Positions 28,161-36,146 of a stretch of DNA of 64,000 bases are shown piece by piece (within the stretch, counting starts at the first letter, position 1; every line of letters starts with the position of its first letter). The stretch comes from Streptomyces changanensis (GTDB lineage: Bacteria; Actinomycetota; Actinomycetes; Streptomycetales; Streptomycetaceae): assembly GCF_024600715.1 (NCBI RefSeq), contig NZ_CP102332.1:2728001-2792000 (forward strand), written 5' to 3'. A model generated the notes under the pieces. It made no database searches, had not been told where the DNA came from, and saw only the letters and a list, made by a program, of their open reading frames with translations. Both the position numbers and the translations under genes were made by a program.

Positions 28161-28182
28161 CTCCTTGAACGTGTTCAAGGAG
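28161..28182. promoter_or_regulatory. 22-bp inverted repeat upstream of the penicillin-binding protein gene
   Basis: Perfect 10-base arms CTCCTTGAAC (28161-28170) and GTTCAAGGAG (28173-28182) separated by GT, 28 bp before the ATG of the PBP gene. The tight spacing fits a dimeric repressor operator (TetR/GntR type) better than a terminator. No matching regulator gene is next to it. Confidence 0.55.
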
Positions 28183-28210
28183 AGTTGTCACCGGAGGGGG
28201 AGACCGCGGG

Positions 28211-29836
28211 ATGCGGAGTGGAACGAAAGTGATGATCGTCGGCGGCGTCTTCGTCGTCGCGGTCGGCGGCGTCGGGTACGGGGCGGTCAACGTCTGGAAC
28301 GGGATGACCGGCGGGACGACCACCGCCACCTCCCCCGCCGGGACGCCGCGCAGGACCGGGCCGGTCACCGCCGAGGAGACGAAGGCGGCGGCGGAGGGCT
28401 TCCTCACCGCGTGGGCGGCGGGGGACGCCGCGAAGGCCGCCGGCTTCACCAACGACCCGGCGAGCGCGCAGACGGCTCTCAGCGTGTACCGCACCGCGAC
28501 CCACGTCGGCGGCATGAAGGCCGTCGCGGGCACGCCGTCGGGGACGACGGTGCCCTTCACGGTGAGCGCCGTCGTCTCGTACGACGGCGTCCGCGTCCCG
28601 TGGACGTACGCCTCGCGGCTGACCGTGGTGCGCGGGCTGACCACCGGCGAGCCGCGCGTCGACTGGCGGGCCTCCGTGGTCCACCCGCAGCTGAAGGACG
28701 GCGAGTCGCTGAAGGTCACCGCCGCCGGACCGCCCGCCGTCAAGGCCCTCGACCGCTCCGGCGCCGAGCTGACGGTGGAGCGCCACCCGTCGCTGGCGCC
28801 CGTCCTGGACGAGCTGCGCAAGCGGTACGGCACCGAGGCCGGTGGCACGCCCGGCGTCGAGCTGGTCGTCTCCGGCGAGGGCGACGCGGCGGACCGCACC
28901 CTCCTCACCCTGCGGAAGGGCAAGCCGGGCGAGGTCCGCACGACGCTGGACGCCGGGGTGCAGGCCGCGGCGGAGAAGGCCGTGAAGCGGTTCCCCGAGT
29001 CGTCGGTCGCCGCCGTCAGCGCCGGCACCGGGGAGATACGGGCGGTCGCCAACAACCGCAAGGACGGCTGGAACGCCGCGTTCCTCGGCCGGCAGGCCCC
29101 CGGCTCCACCATGAAGATCGTCACCGCGGCGCTGCTGCTGGAGAAGGGCCTGGTGGGCGCCGACAAGCCCGCCGAGTGCCCGAAGGAGGCGATGTACCAG
29201 GGCCGCACGTTCCGCAACCTCGACGGCTTCTCCATCGAGGGCGGGACGTTCACGCGCAGCTTCGCCCGCTCCTGCAACACCGCCTTCGTCAAGCTCATCG
29301 ACGACGCCGCGAACGACGCCGCGCTCGGCGAGGAGGCCCGCGACGTCTTCGGCATCGGTCTCGAATGGCGGACGGGCGTACCGACCTTCGACGGCTCCGT
29401 CCCGGCGGAGACCGGCGGGGAGGCCGCCGCCCAGTACATCGGCCAGGGCACGGTCCAGATGAACGCCCTGAACATCGCCTCCGTCACGGCCACGGCGAAG
29501 GCCGGCACCTTCCGGCAGCCGATCATCGTGCCGCGCTCCCTGGACGACCGCGAGATCGCCACCGCCGCCCGCTCCCTGGACGCCTCGGCCGCCCGGCAGC
29601 TGCGCGACATGATGCGCGCCACGGCCACCGGCGGCACCGCGGCCGCGGCGATGGCCGGGGTCGGCGGCGACAAGGGCGCCAAGACCGGCTCCGCGGAGGT
29701 CGACGACCAGGGCGTCGCCAACAGCTGGTTCGCGGCGTACGCCGACGACCTGGCGGCCGCCGCCGTGGTCCAGGCCGCCGGGCACGGCGGCGACGCGGCG
29801 GGACCGCTCGTCGCCTCGGTCCTGAACGCCCGGTGA
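28211..29836 (+). CDS. Penicillin-binding protein with NTF2-like (MecA_N-type) domain
   Basis: A 541-residue class B-like penicillin-binding protein. One N-terminal TM helix (about 7-27) is followed by an NTF2-like domain (FLTAWAAGDAAKAAGFTND, about 61-79). The transpeptidase domain carries STMK (active Ser299), SCN (about 354-356) and KTG (about 491-493). The domain order resembles PBP2a/MecA-like proteins, here common chromosomal genes. It cross-links peptidoglycan outside the membrane. The promoter region has a striking inverted repeat (28161-28182). It is on the same strand as pmt, 124 bp downstream. Confidence 0.9.
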   Translation: MRSGTKVMIVGGVFVVAVGGVGYGAVNVWNGMTGGTTTATSPAGTPRRTGPVTAEETKAAAEGFLTAWAAGDAAKAAGFTNDPASAQTALSVYRTATHVGGMKAVAGTPSGTTVPFTVSAVVSYDGVRVPWTYASRLTVVRGLTTGEPRVDWRASVVHPQLKDGESLKVTAAGPPAVKALDRSGAELTVERHPSLAPVLDELRKRYGTEAGGTPGVELVVSGEGDAADRTLLTLRKGKPGEVRTTLDAGVQAAAEKAVKRFPESSVAAVSAGTGEIRAVANNRKDGWNAAFLGRQAPGSTMKIVTAALLLEKGLVGADKPAECPKEAMYQGRTFRNLDGFSIEGGTFTRSFARSCNTAFVKLIDDAANDAALGEEARDVFGIGLEWRTGVPTFDGSVPAETGGEAAAQYIGQGTVQMNALNIASVTATAKAGTFRQPIIVPRSLDDREIATAARSLDASAARQLRDMMRATATGGTAAAAMAGVGGDKGAKTGSAEVDDQGVANSWFAAYADDLAAAAVVQAAGHGGDAAGPLVASVLNAR

Positions 29837-30050
29837 CGGCCGGGCCCCCGGCCCGCGCACCGGCCGCCGGGACGCGGCGGCCGGGCGACGGCACGGGCCC
29901 CGCCGGGCGTCCGGCGGTGGGCCTCCCGTACGCGGTGTCCCGGACCGTCCCGTGCGGGGAGCCCACCCCTCGCCCGGTTCTCCGGCCCGCCCCGCGCACG
30001 CCGTCCGCGCCCGGGAGCGCGCGCCGCGCGGGCGTGCGGGAGCGCACCGC

Positions 30051-30784
30051 GTGACGCCGCTCGTCGCGGCGGCCGTCCTGCTCGCGGCGGTGGGGCACGC
30101 CGCCTGGAACGCCCTCGCCCACCACCTGCGCGACCAGCTGGTGACCTTCACCCTCATCTCCGGCGGAGGGGCCGTCATCGGCGCGGCCACGGCGCTCCTC
30201 GCCCCGTTCCCCGCGGCCGGCGCCTGGCCCTGGCTGCTGCTGTCGGCGGCCGTCCACGTCGCGTACATGGCCCTGCTCATGCGGTCGTTCACGCTCGGCG
30301 ACTTCGGCCAGGTGTACCCGATCGCCCGCGGCACGGCGCCGCTGGTGGTGACGGGGCTGGCGGCGGTGTTCCTCCACGAGGTGCCGGACGGGCAGCGGCT
30401 GGTGGGGGTCGCCGTGGCCAGCGCGGGCCTGCTGGGCCTGGCCCTGTGGGGCGTGCGCCGCGCGGGCCGCCGCCCGCAGTGGGGGGCCCTGCTCGCGGCG
30501 GGCGCGACGGGCCTGACCATCGCCGTGTACTCGGTCGTGGACGGCGTCGGCGTCCGCGCCTCGGGCAGCCCGATCGGCTACATCGCGTGGCTGATGCTCG
30601 TCCAGGGCCCGGTCATCCCCGCGTACGCGCTGTACCGCCACCGCGGCGCGCTCGCCGGCCGGCTCCGGCCGCACCTGCGCCTCGGGCTGCTGGGCGCGGC
30701 CCTCTCCGTCGCCTCGTACGGCCTGGTGCTGTGGGCGCAGACGCGGGCGCCGCTGGCGCCGGTCGCGGCGCTGCGCGAGTCGTC
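30051..30784 (+). pseudogene. EamA/DMT-type transporter, 5' part, interrupted by the island
   Basis: N-terminal 244 residues of a ten-TM drug/metabolite transporter-type protein (VTPLVAAAVLLAAVGHAAWN, EVYP-like FGQVYPIARGTAPL, second EamA half LTIAVYSVVDG). GTG 30051 follows GGGAG by 8 bases. The native frame ends at ALRESS; from 30785 the sequence is foreign and the frame runs on to a stop at 30944. The missing last helix lies 4.6 kb away at 35364-35468 and rejoins in frame. The truncated protein would lack its last TM and is probably non-functional. Confidence 0.9.
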
Positions 30785-30817
30785 AGTCAAGCTTCGTTCA
30801 GGCTGCATTGACCATGG
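30785..30817. other. Left island end (attP-derived arm in attL)
   Basis: Foreign sequence starting AGTCAAGC and ending ATTGACCATGG. Read away from the junction it matches the right arm (35329-35362, read on the opposite strand) in a spaced pattern: GTCA at the inner end, TCA in the middle, ATTGAC then ATGG at the outer end. Such imperfect inverted arms around a crossover are typical of serine-integrase attP sites. Confidence 0.6.
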
Positions 30818-31014
30818 GCATGAAGGCTGCCGAACTCAGCGACCCTGCGCCGTCGTACATTCGCGTCCCGTTGCCTCTGGGCCACCCTCCCTTGATCGCC
30901 CAGGCCTTCCCGCTGTGCGCGAGCCCGTCGTCTGTCCAGCGTGAGAGTCTCAGACCGTGTTCCTGGGGATGCTCACCGCAGAAACGATGAACGAGAAAGC
31001 AGGGGGTGGTGCGT

Positions 31015-31878
31015 GTGCGACGGGGTGCGCGCGAAGTCATGCTCACGCGACAAGGCGTTGGTGCTATTGCATCGGCATCGCTGGCCGCATTCGGAATACT
31101 GAGCGCGGCATTTCAGGTAGCTCTCGCGGTATGGCCAAGCCTGACCCAACATGACATATGGATTTTGATACTGCTGGCGATCAGTTGCCTCACCGTGGGC
31201 GTCTGGCATACCTGGCCAAAATTCGAGACAGATCACAGATATAGGTATCCGGATTTTGCCATCCAAGTAAAATGTGGAGATGTACTGGATGAGCCAGAGA
31301 ACGTGATTATCGGCTTCACGGACACCTTTGATACCGACCTTGAGGGTGGAATCGTAATCAGTCCTCGCAGCGTGCAAGGCCAGTTTCAAAAAAAATACTA
31401 TACCGGCTGCACCGGGGATCTTGATTTTCATCTAGACAGGCGGCTGTCTGGAATTCAACCGAGCGCGTCAGAAGATGTCGAGAATAAGCGCATGGGAAAG
31501 CGAGATCGCTATCCAATAGGAACAACGATTATGCTTGAGCGCTCAGGAAAACGATTCTACGCCGTAGCCTACGGATACATGAGAAATGACTTGCGAGTCA
31601 GCTGCTCCGTGGATGCGCTCTGGGCGAGCCTCACGGCGGCTTGGAACTCAGTCCGAATTCATGGCGGACTTGATCCGGTAGCCATTCCTGTAATAGGCTC
31701 AGAGTTAGCGCGAGTGGGGTCACTAGATCGAACAAGTCTGATAAAAATGATCGCCCTCTCATTCGTTGCCTCATCGCGCGAGGAGATAGTATCTCGGAAA
31801 TTGACTATCGTGGTACACCCCAAAGACCGCCATGCTGTGAACTTGGTGGATGTGGAGAGGTTCCTCAGAACGCTTTGA
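31015..31878 (+). CDS. Two-TM protein with macro-like domain (ThsA, type II Thoeris-like effector)
   Basis: A 287-residue protein. Two TM helices (about residues 14-38 and 47-66) are followed by a domain from about 80 to 287. That domain contains IQVKCGDVLDEPENVIIGF, the FDTD segment and IVISPRSVQGQFQKKYY (about 83-129). From memory these match the ThsA-type macro domain (DUF6430-like) of type II Thoeris, where the macro domain binds an ADP-ribose-type signal made by a TIR protein and the TM part damages the membrane. GTG 31015 is chosen because AGGGGG lies 8 bases upstream; ATG 31039 is an alternative. Composition is foreign to the chromosome. The TIR-fold gene is 1.3 kb downstream. Confidence 0.7.
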   Translation: MRRGAREVMLTRQGVGAIASASLAAFGILSAAFQVALAVWPSLTQHDIWILILLAISCLTVGVWHTWPKFETDHRYRYPDFAIQVKCGDVLDEPENVIIGFTDTFDTDLEGGIVISPRSVQGQFQKKYYTGCTGDLDFHLDRRLSGIQPSASEDVENKRMGKRDRYPIGTTIMLERSGKRFYAVAYGYMRNDLRVSCSVDALWASLTAAWNSVRIHGGLDPVAIPVIGSELARVGSLDRTSLIKMIALSFVASSREEIVSRKLTIVVHPKDRHAVNLVDVERFLRTL

Positions 31879-31952
31879 CCGTAGCGGCGGTGAGGTCGGC
31901 GCCGCCGCCACCAGCGATTACCCCGATTTCTGTTGAGCTGGACTAGCCGAAT

Positions 31953-32912
31953 TTACACAAAGATGGCCATCGGCAAAATTTGAACCGCCGGGTACCTCAC
32001 GAACGGTTCATTGGACTGCAAGTTGAATCCCGGGATATTGGTCATAGCGTCGGTCACAGAACCTGACATGTCTTCCATTTTCCCCACGACAGTCCGACGC
32101 GAAAGATTAATAGACTCGCCCTCACGTACCACGCGGGTGACCTTGCCCAAGACGATGAAGTCCCCCGAGCTGAGTTTTTCCGCAACGGCGGCGTCGTAGT
32201 ATTCTGACGACACAGTCAGAACCGCCCTAACTCCTGATGCTGTTTCAAGAACAACGTCATGAATGGGCGACGACTCCAACTCCTCCTTCATCTTCCTCAT
32301 AAACCTCATCTCGATACTCTGTTCGAACTGTCGGAACTGCTCTGCCATCTCGGCGTATGGGTGCTCTTCACTTTGGCCTGCTTGCTCGCGATTTTGCGGG
32401 TTCCCTGACCTTCGGTTCATAGATTTCTGGGAGCGCTTATCCTCAACGCTTTGAGAAATGTCTCCCATGTACGACATCGCCTGAGTGAAGATGGCCAGCA
32501 TCTCTTCCAGGGGATTACCCGTGTACCGGCCTGAGAGTTTTACGAAAGTGCCGGGCGTAACAGCAGCCAACTGGTCTCGGTTCTCGAGCGCCAGGATCGC
32601 ATCGTCCTGGTGGAGGAAAGCATATAGCCCGTTGAACAGGCTGGCTGCGGTGTGGTGACGTGCCACTCTGGTCTCAGCAGTTTCGGCAACAGGGTGGCCG
32701 CTTTCCGCGCTAAGAGAGGATTCCAATCCCAGAAGCGCCCCCAAGGAAGGTAGCTTCATCTCACCCTCGCGGTTTGGCTTTCCCGCCCGAAGCTTTTCCT
32801 TCTGGACCGTCTGCTCGCTGGAGAGGTGCACCCCTCCTTCGAGGTAAGCAAGGAAACTAACCATCATCTGCACGTCGAGGTATAGGGGGTGAGCCAGTTC
32901 GTAGTCAGCCAT
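31953..32912 (-). CDS. DUF6414-like protein of unknown function
   Basis: A 319-residue soluble protein on the strand opposite the two effector-like genes. It begins PLYLDVQMMVSFLAYLEGGV (about residues 9-28), a start I associate with DUF6414. A charged, Gln/Ser-rich middle (about 170-215) is followed by a beta-rich part (SGDFIVLGKVTRVVREGESINLS) and ends VQILPMAIFV. ATG 32912 begins the conserved part; the frame extends 17 codons upstream without a better start. It is convergent with the macro-TM gene (74-bp gap) and divergent from the TIR-like gene. It could be a regulator or third component of the system, or an independent passenger. No catalytic motif is seen. Confidence 0.55.
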   Translation of the reverse strand: MADYELAHPLYLDVQMMVSFLAYLEGGVHLSSEQTVQKEKLRAGKPNREGEMKLPSLGALLGLESSLSAESGHPVAETAETRVARHHTAASLFNGLYAFLHQDDAILALENRDQLAAVTPGTFVKLSGRYTGNPLEEMLAIFTQAMSYMGDISQSVEDKRSQKSMNRRSGNPQNREQAGQSEEHPYAEMAEQFRQFEQSIEMRFMRKMKEELESSPIHDVVLETASGVRAVLTVSSEYYDAAVAEKLSSGDFIVLGKVTRVVREGESINLSRRTVVGKMEDMSGSVTDAMTNIPGFNLQSNEPFVRYPAVQILPMAIFV

Positions 32913-33168
32913 GTCATCAGGCTTAGCACACACTCGCGGTGAGGTGCGGCTGTTTGGGCACAACTTAGATCGTTCGAAGGGGCCAGCAGGCTAGTGACGC
33001 ACTTAGTGGGCGAATCGGATAAATGGCTCACATGTGGTGGAAGGGAGTCCTCTGGAGGTGCGAGCCCCTCCCTGCGTGTAGCGACAGTGTGGCCTGGTCG
33101 GTAGCGCGATTGCCCACCTTCTCGGTGATGCGCCCCCTGCTGTCAGTGCCTGCCCTTACTCTGTGTTC
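32913..33168. other. Divergent promoter region inside the island
   Basis: 256 bases between the DUF6414-like gene (leftward) and the TIR-like gene (rightward). It must hold both promoters. I see no confident -35/-10 pair and no strong inverted repeat. The TIR-like ATG has no Shine-Dalgarno site, though TACTCT lies 6 bases upstream. Confidence 0.4.
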
Positions 33169-34053
33169 ATGGCTCTGCGAACAATCACATTGAGCGTTTT
33201 GATCGCGTCTCCGGGTGACACGGTCTCCGAGCGTGACATCGTTGAGGACGTAATTCGTAGTTGGAACAGTGATCACACGCTGCGACGCAAAGTTCACATG
33301 CTGCCATTGCGGTGGGAATTGGGCGCTGTTCCGATGATAGGGCGTAAGGATGCTCAGCAAGAGATCAATGAGCAATTCGCCGATGCGGCGGACATTGTAA
33401 TCGCGGTATTCAATAGTCGGCTTGGTAAGGCGACCGTTCGTGCAGCCTCTGGCACAGCAGAGGAAATTCTCCGGGCTCGTGAACGTGGTGCAGCGGTTCA
33501 TGTCTTCTTCTCCGACGGTTCTGTGCCGCGCGACCATGATCCTGATCAGCTCAGAGCGCTAAACGCATTCCGATTGGAAATGCAGGAGAATGGCCTGACG
33601 GGAAGCTATGTCTCCCCAGACGATCTCGTCACCAAAGTGCGTAGATGCCTAGAACGTGACGCCTACGATTTGAGTGATCTGGGTAACGATGATGCTGAGG
33701 CTCCTGCCTCGGTTTCGGGAGTAATCTTGCGGTCCACTTATCTCTACGATCGAGAGCCGGTGACCGATAATCGCGGGCGAGTTAAGTTGAAGTCAGTAAG
33801 AGAACGTCTCCGCGTGGAGAATCTGGGCGCCACGGTCGCAGAAGATGTAGAGCTGGAGCTTCGCTCTGCTGCGGAAGGAGAGGCTCCGATCGCATTCGGA
33901 GACATGACGGCATCGAGCATCCTCCCTCGCTCGCACGTTGATTTTCCAGTATCCGCAACGGGGCTAGGGGTCGCCTTGCAGGGGACTGTGGTTCACCGGT
34001 GGAACGAGGCTGGAGAGGCTCACGAGGAGGAGCAGACGATCTCATGGACCTAG
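33169..34053 (+). CDS. DUF4062/TIR-fold protein with C-terminal beta-sandwich
   Basis: A 294-residue soluble protein. The N-terminal 165 residues look like DUF4062, a TIR-related fold: TLSVLIASPGDTVSERDIV (about 7-25), LRWELGAVP (47-55), DIVIAVFNSRLG (75-86) and SGTAEEI (94-100). The Glu pair at 98-99 falls where TIR NADases keep their catalytic Glu. Residues about 180-294 look like an Ig/CARDB-type beta-sandwich (RERLRVENLGATVAEDVELEL), perhaps a sensor or oligomerisation part. The macro-TM gene nearby suggests it makes the nucleotide signal, as ThsB does in Thoeris. ATG 33169 is used; GTG 33163 is possible. Confidence 0.6.
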   Translation: MALRTITLSVLIASPGDTVSERDIVEDVIRSWNSDHTLRRKVHMLPLRWELGAVPMIGRKDAQQEINEQFADAADIVIAVFNSRLGKATVRAASGTAEEILRARERGAAVHVFFSDGSVPRDHDPDQLRALNAFRLEMQENGLTGSYVSPDDLVTKVRRCLERDAYDLSDLGNDDAEAPASVSGVILRSTYLYDREPVTDNRGRVKLKSVRERLRVENLGATVAEDVELELRSAAEGEAPIAFGDMTASSILPRSHVDFPVSATGLGVALQGTVVHRWNEAGEAHEEEQTISWT

Positions 34054-34156
34054 AGAACTTCGATCGCTTGCGTACCTTCAGGCCCCGTAACTCTCCGCGA
34101 TAGGTGAGTAATCGCGAAGCGGCCTCCAGTGGTTGCCGGGCCTTGCCCGCTCGTAG

Positions 34157-35117
34157 GTGGGTAGCGTCAGCCGTGACGCACTCCCGATTGATCGCGCGAC
34201 TAGGGGAGCTGGTACGGGCTTGGCGGTTGACGCTGCTTCATCATATGAGGGGTTCACGTCAGCGACGGTTGCGCGGGGGATGGTTGCCGCGTGCCGGGCA
34301 GTGGGGCTCAACGACAGAGGCGCTGCGTTGATCCGACTTGGTGAGAACGTGCTGTTCCGGCTGACTGAGGCACCGGTGACCGTCCGCGTGGCCCGGGGCG
34401 GGAGTGACTGCCAACGGCGCAGAAGGAAGTTGCAGTTGCCCGGTGTTGGAAGAGCTGGGGGTCTGTGCGGCACGCATCGTGGAGGATGTCGAACAGCCCC
34501 TGCTGATCGACGGGCATCCGGTGACGTTCTGGCACCGGATCGTGGAGGGTGATCGGAAAGCTTCCTACGGGGAACTGGGGGCGGTGCTGCGTGACCCCCA
34601 CACGCTCACGGGCCGGTCTTGAGCTGCCTTGGTTTCAGCCCTTCGAAAAGCAGGAACTGCGGATCGACCGTGCGCAGAGTCCAGAGGATGACCGGGCGTC
34701 CCTGCGAAAACGGTGGGGTGAGCTTCAAGATCGCTACGCCGAGCTTCGGTTCAAAAAGGGACCGGTCCACGGGGATGCCCACGTGCATAACCTCATGGTG
34801 GACGACCGCAGACAAATGATCCTCATCGACTTCGAGGCGTTCTGCCACGACCATCCTGAGTGGGATCTGATGGTCACGGCTGCTGAGCATCACAGCCTGG
34901 GGTGGCAGAGCGACAAGCAATACGCCGGCTTCGTGAGCGCGTACGACGGGACCTGTACGACTGGCCCGGATACGAGACGATGCGCGGTCTTCAAGAGTTC
35001 GGCATGACGTGTCTCATGCAAAACATCCGGGAGGACGAGAAGACAGCTGCCGAGTATCGCCGGCGCATGGCGGCCCTTCATGACGACGCTGTCCCGCGGG
35101 ATTGGCGTCCCTGGTAG
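34157..35117 (+). pseudogene. Aminoglycoside phosphotransferase (APH)-family kinase, frameshifted
   Basis: Pieces of one kinase-like protein are spread over three reading frames. The order is NVLFRLTEAPVTVRVARG (to about 34400), EELGVCAARIVEDVEQPLL and HPVTFWHRIVEGD (about 34445-34610), then WFQPFEKQEL to GPVHGDAHVHNLMVD and LIDFEAF (about 34625-34945), and finally DLYDWPGYETMRGLQEFGM to DWRPW before the stop at 35117. HGDxHxxN and the Asp of DFE are the APH catalytic motifs. At least three frameshifts are needed, so it is dead unless the sequence has errors. The first codon is uncertain. 34054-34156 shows nothing. Confidence 0.75.
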
Positions 35118-35121
35118 GGCG

Positions 35122-35337
35122 CTACTCATCGCCGTCCAGGCGGGCCAGAGCATCGCGTACCTGGTCGTTGAGCGGGTGCACCGATAGTAGGCGTACCGGC
35201 CGCTGTCCGTGCCAGATGCGTTCCTGCCGGTCGACGCCGGTCTGGTCTTCGTCCCTGGTGTGGAGGATGCGGCAGTAGATCGCTGCGGGCTCGCCCGGTG
35301 TGACGACGGCCCTTCTAGCTTGGTCGGGCCATGTCAA
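35122..35337 (-). pseudogene. Remnant of a large serine recombinase (integrase) N-terminus
   Basis: A 71-codon frame that contains AAIYCRILHTRDEDQTGVDRQERI (about residues 18-41; quoted here only to name the segment by its ends AAIYCR and VDRQER). That is the start of the catalytic domain of large serine recombinases, although the usual catalytic Ser position in YCRIS reads Leu. After VDRQERI the family resemblance stops and about 30 unrelated residues lead to a TAG. The frame has only a TTG start. It starts about 25 bp from the right island junction, as integrase genes do, and was probably truncated by a deletion that also joined it to the end of another gene. Confidence 0.6.
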
Positions 35338-35362
35338 TCACTGTATGAGCCGGGTATGACAC
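35329..35362. other. Right island end (attP-derived arm in attR)
   Basis: Foreign sequence ending TATGACAC before the native gene resumes at about 35363. On the opposite strand and read away from the junction it reads GTCA, then TCA, then ATTGACATGG, mirroring the left arm at 30785-30817. Confidence 0.6.
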
Positions 35363-35363
35363 C

Positions 35364-35468
35364 GTGATCGTGGGCGCGGTGGTGTTCAAGGAGCGCTTCG
35401 GCGCGCCGCGCGTCGCCGCCGCGGGGCTGATGGCCATGGGCATCGCCCTGATGCTGCACGGGGTGTGA
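35364..35468 (+). pseudogene. EamA transporter, 3' part, displaced by the island
   Basis: Encodes VIVGAVVFKERFGAPRV... through LMLHGV and TGA, the typical last TM helix and FKE loop of EamA proteins. Joined after ALRESS at 30784 it restores a single frame (Glu-Ser-Ser-Val-Ile-Val-Gly). It has no start of its own. Confidence 0.9.
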
Positions 35469-35540
35469 GCGGCCCCACCCGGCGGCGGGGCACCGAAAAC
35501 ACCTCGAACTCCCCGGCCATACGCGGCTAGCCTCGCGACC

Positions 35541-35918
35541 ATGACCACCACCCCGACCCCCGCCCTCCAGACGATCCACGGCGTCCCGGTGTGGGTGTGC
35601 CCGGCACAGGGCGCCCCCGTCGCGACCGAGCAGGACGCCCTGGACCTGATCGGCGACGCCGGCTACCACGGCGCCCGGTGGGTCGTCGTTCCCGTCGAAC
35701 GCTTCGACGGGAGGTTCTTCCACCTGCGCACGGGCGTCCTCGGCGACATCGTCGGCAAGTTCGCCAACTACCGCATGGGGCTCGTCGTCCTGGGTGACGT
35801 CTCCGCGCACACGGCGGCGAGCGACGCGCTGCGCGACTTCGTCCGCGAGTGCGACCGCGGCACGCAGACGTGGTTCGTCCCGGACCTCGACGCCCTCGGC
35901 GAGCGCCTGGCCGCCTGA
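35541..35918 (+). CDS. DUF4180 domain-containing protein
   Basis: A 125-residue soluble protein that matches the DUF4180 pattern: GVPVWVCPAQGAPVATEQDALDLIGDA, VVVPVERFDGRFFHLRTG, and KFANYRMGLVVLGD (about residues 73-86). Family function is unknown; members are often near regulators. ATG 35541 has no clear Shine-Dalgarno site, but TAGCCT lies 7 bases upstream, so the message may be leaderless. It is back in high-GC chromosomal sequence, 72 bp after the displaced end of the EamA gene. 35919-36146 holds no gene I can support. Confidence 0.85.
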   Translation: MTTTPTPALQTIHGVPVWVCPAQGAPVATEQDALDLIGDAGYHGARWVVVPVERFDGRFFHLRTGVLGDIVGKFANYRMGLVVLGDVSAHTAASDALRDFVRECDRGTQTWFVPDLDALGERLAA

Positions 35919-36146
35919 AACCCCGCCGCCGTGCCCCGTGATCAGGCCCCCGGCCCGCCTCCCGCCCGCCCGGAGCACCGACCCGGGTCACCCAAGGCCG
36001 CTCGGGCACGGCGTGCGGCCCTGCCGTCCGGCAGGCGGAGGCGGCCGCGTGCGGCCGCGAGTGGCCTCTGCGGTGGCGGGACCGGGCGGGCCCCGCGCGC
36101 TCCGACCGGCGCAGACCAGCCGGCACGCCGCGCGAACCCGGCGCGC

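Larger units (their letters stand above)
30785..35363. mobile_element. Integrated genomic island (degenerate serine-recombinase element)
   Basis: About 4.58 kb of foreign DNA splitting the EamA gene. Codon use and base composition change abruptly at the left junction: AT-rich codons and A/T runs appear (for example an A8 run near 31390) and disappear at the right junction. Cargo: macro-TM protein, DUF6414-like protein, DUF4062/TIR-like protein, broken APH kinase. A remnant of a large serine recombinase begins about 25 bp from the right end, the usual place of int beside attP. The island ends read outward show matching inverted arms (see arm features). There is no tRNA target and no intact integrase, so the element appears fixed. 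The exact core cannot be resolved to better than 1-2 bp. Confidence 0.85.

Noticed and set aside
25351..29721. A 1456-codon open frame antisense to pmt and the PBP
   Set aside because: Only the rsmI portion has family motifs; pmt and the PBP on the other strand are clear genes.
30785..30944. Read-through tail giving a longer EamA protein
   Set aside because: The added residues are encoded by island DNA and have no transporter character; the native end is at 35364-35468.
30808..30990. Small 60-codon gene at the left island end
   Set aside because: It overlaps the attachment arm, has no ribosome-binding site and no recognisable sequence.
31001..35363. Insertion sequence or transposon as the mechanism of insertion
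   Set aside because: No transposase and no short perfect terminal repeats are seen; the arms and the recombinase remnant fit serine-integrase insertion better.
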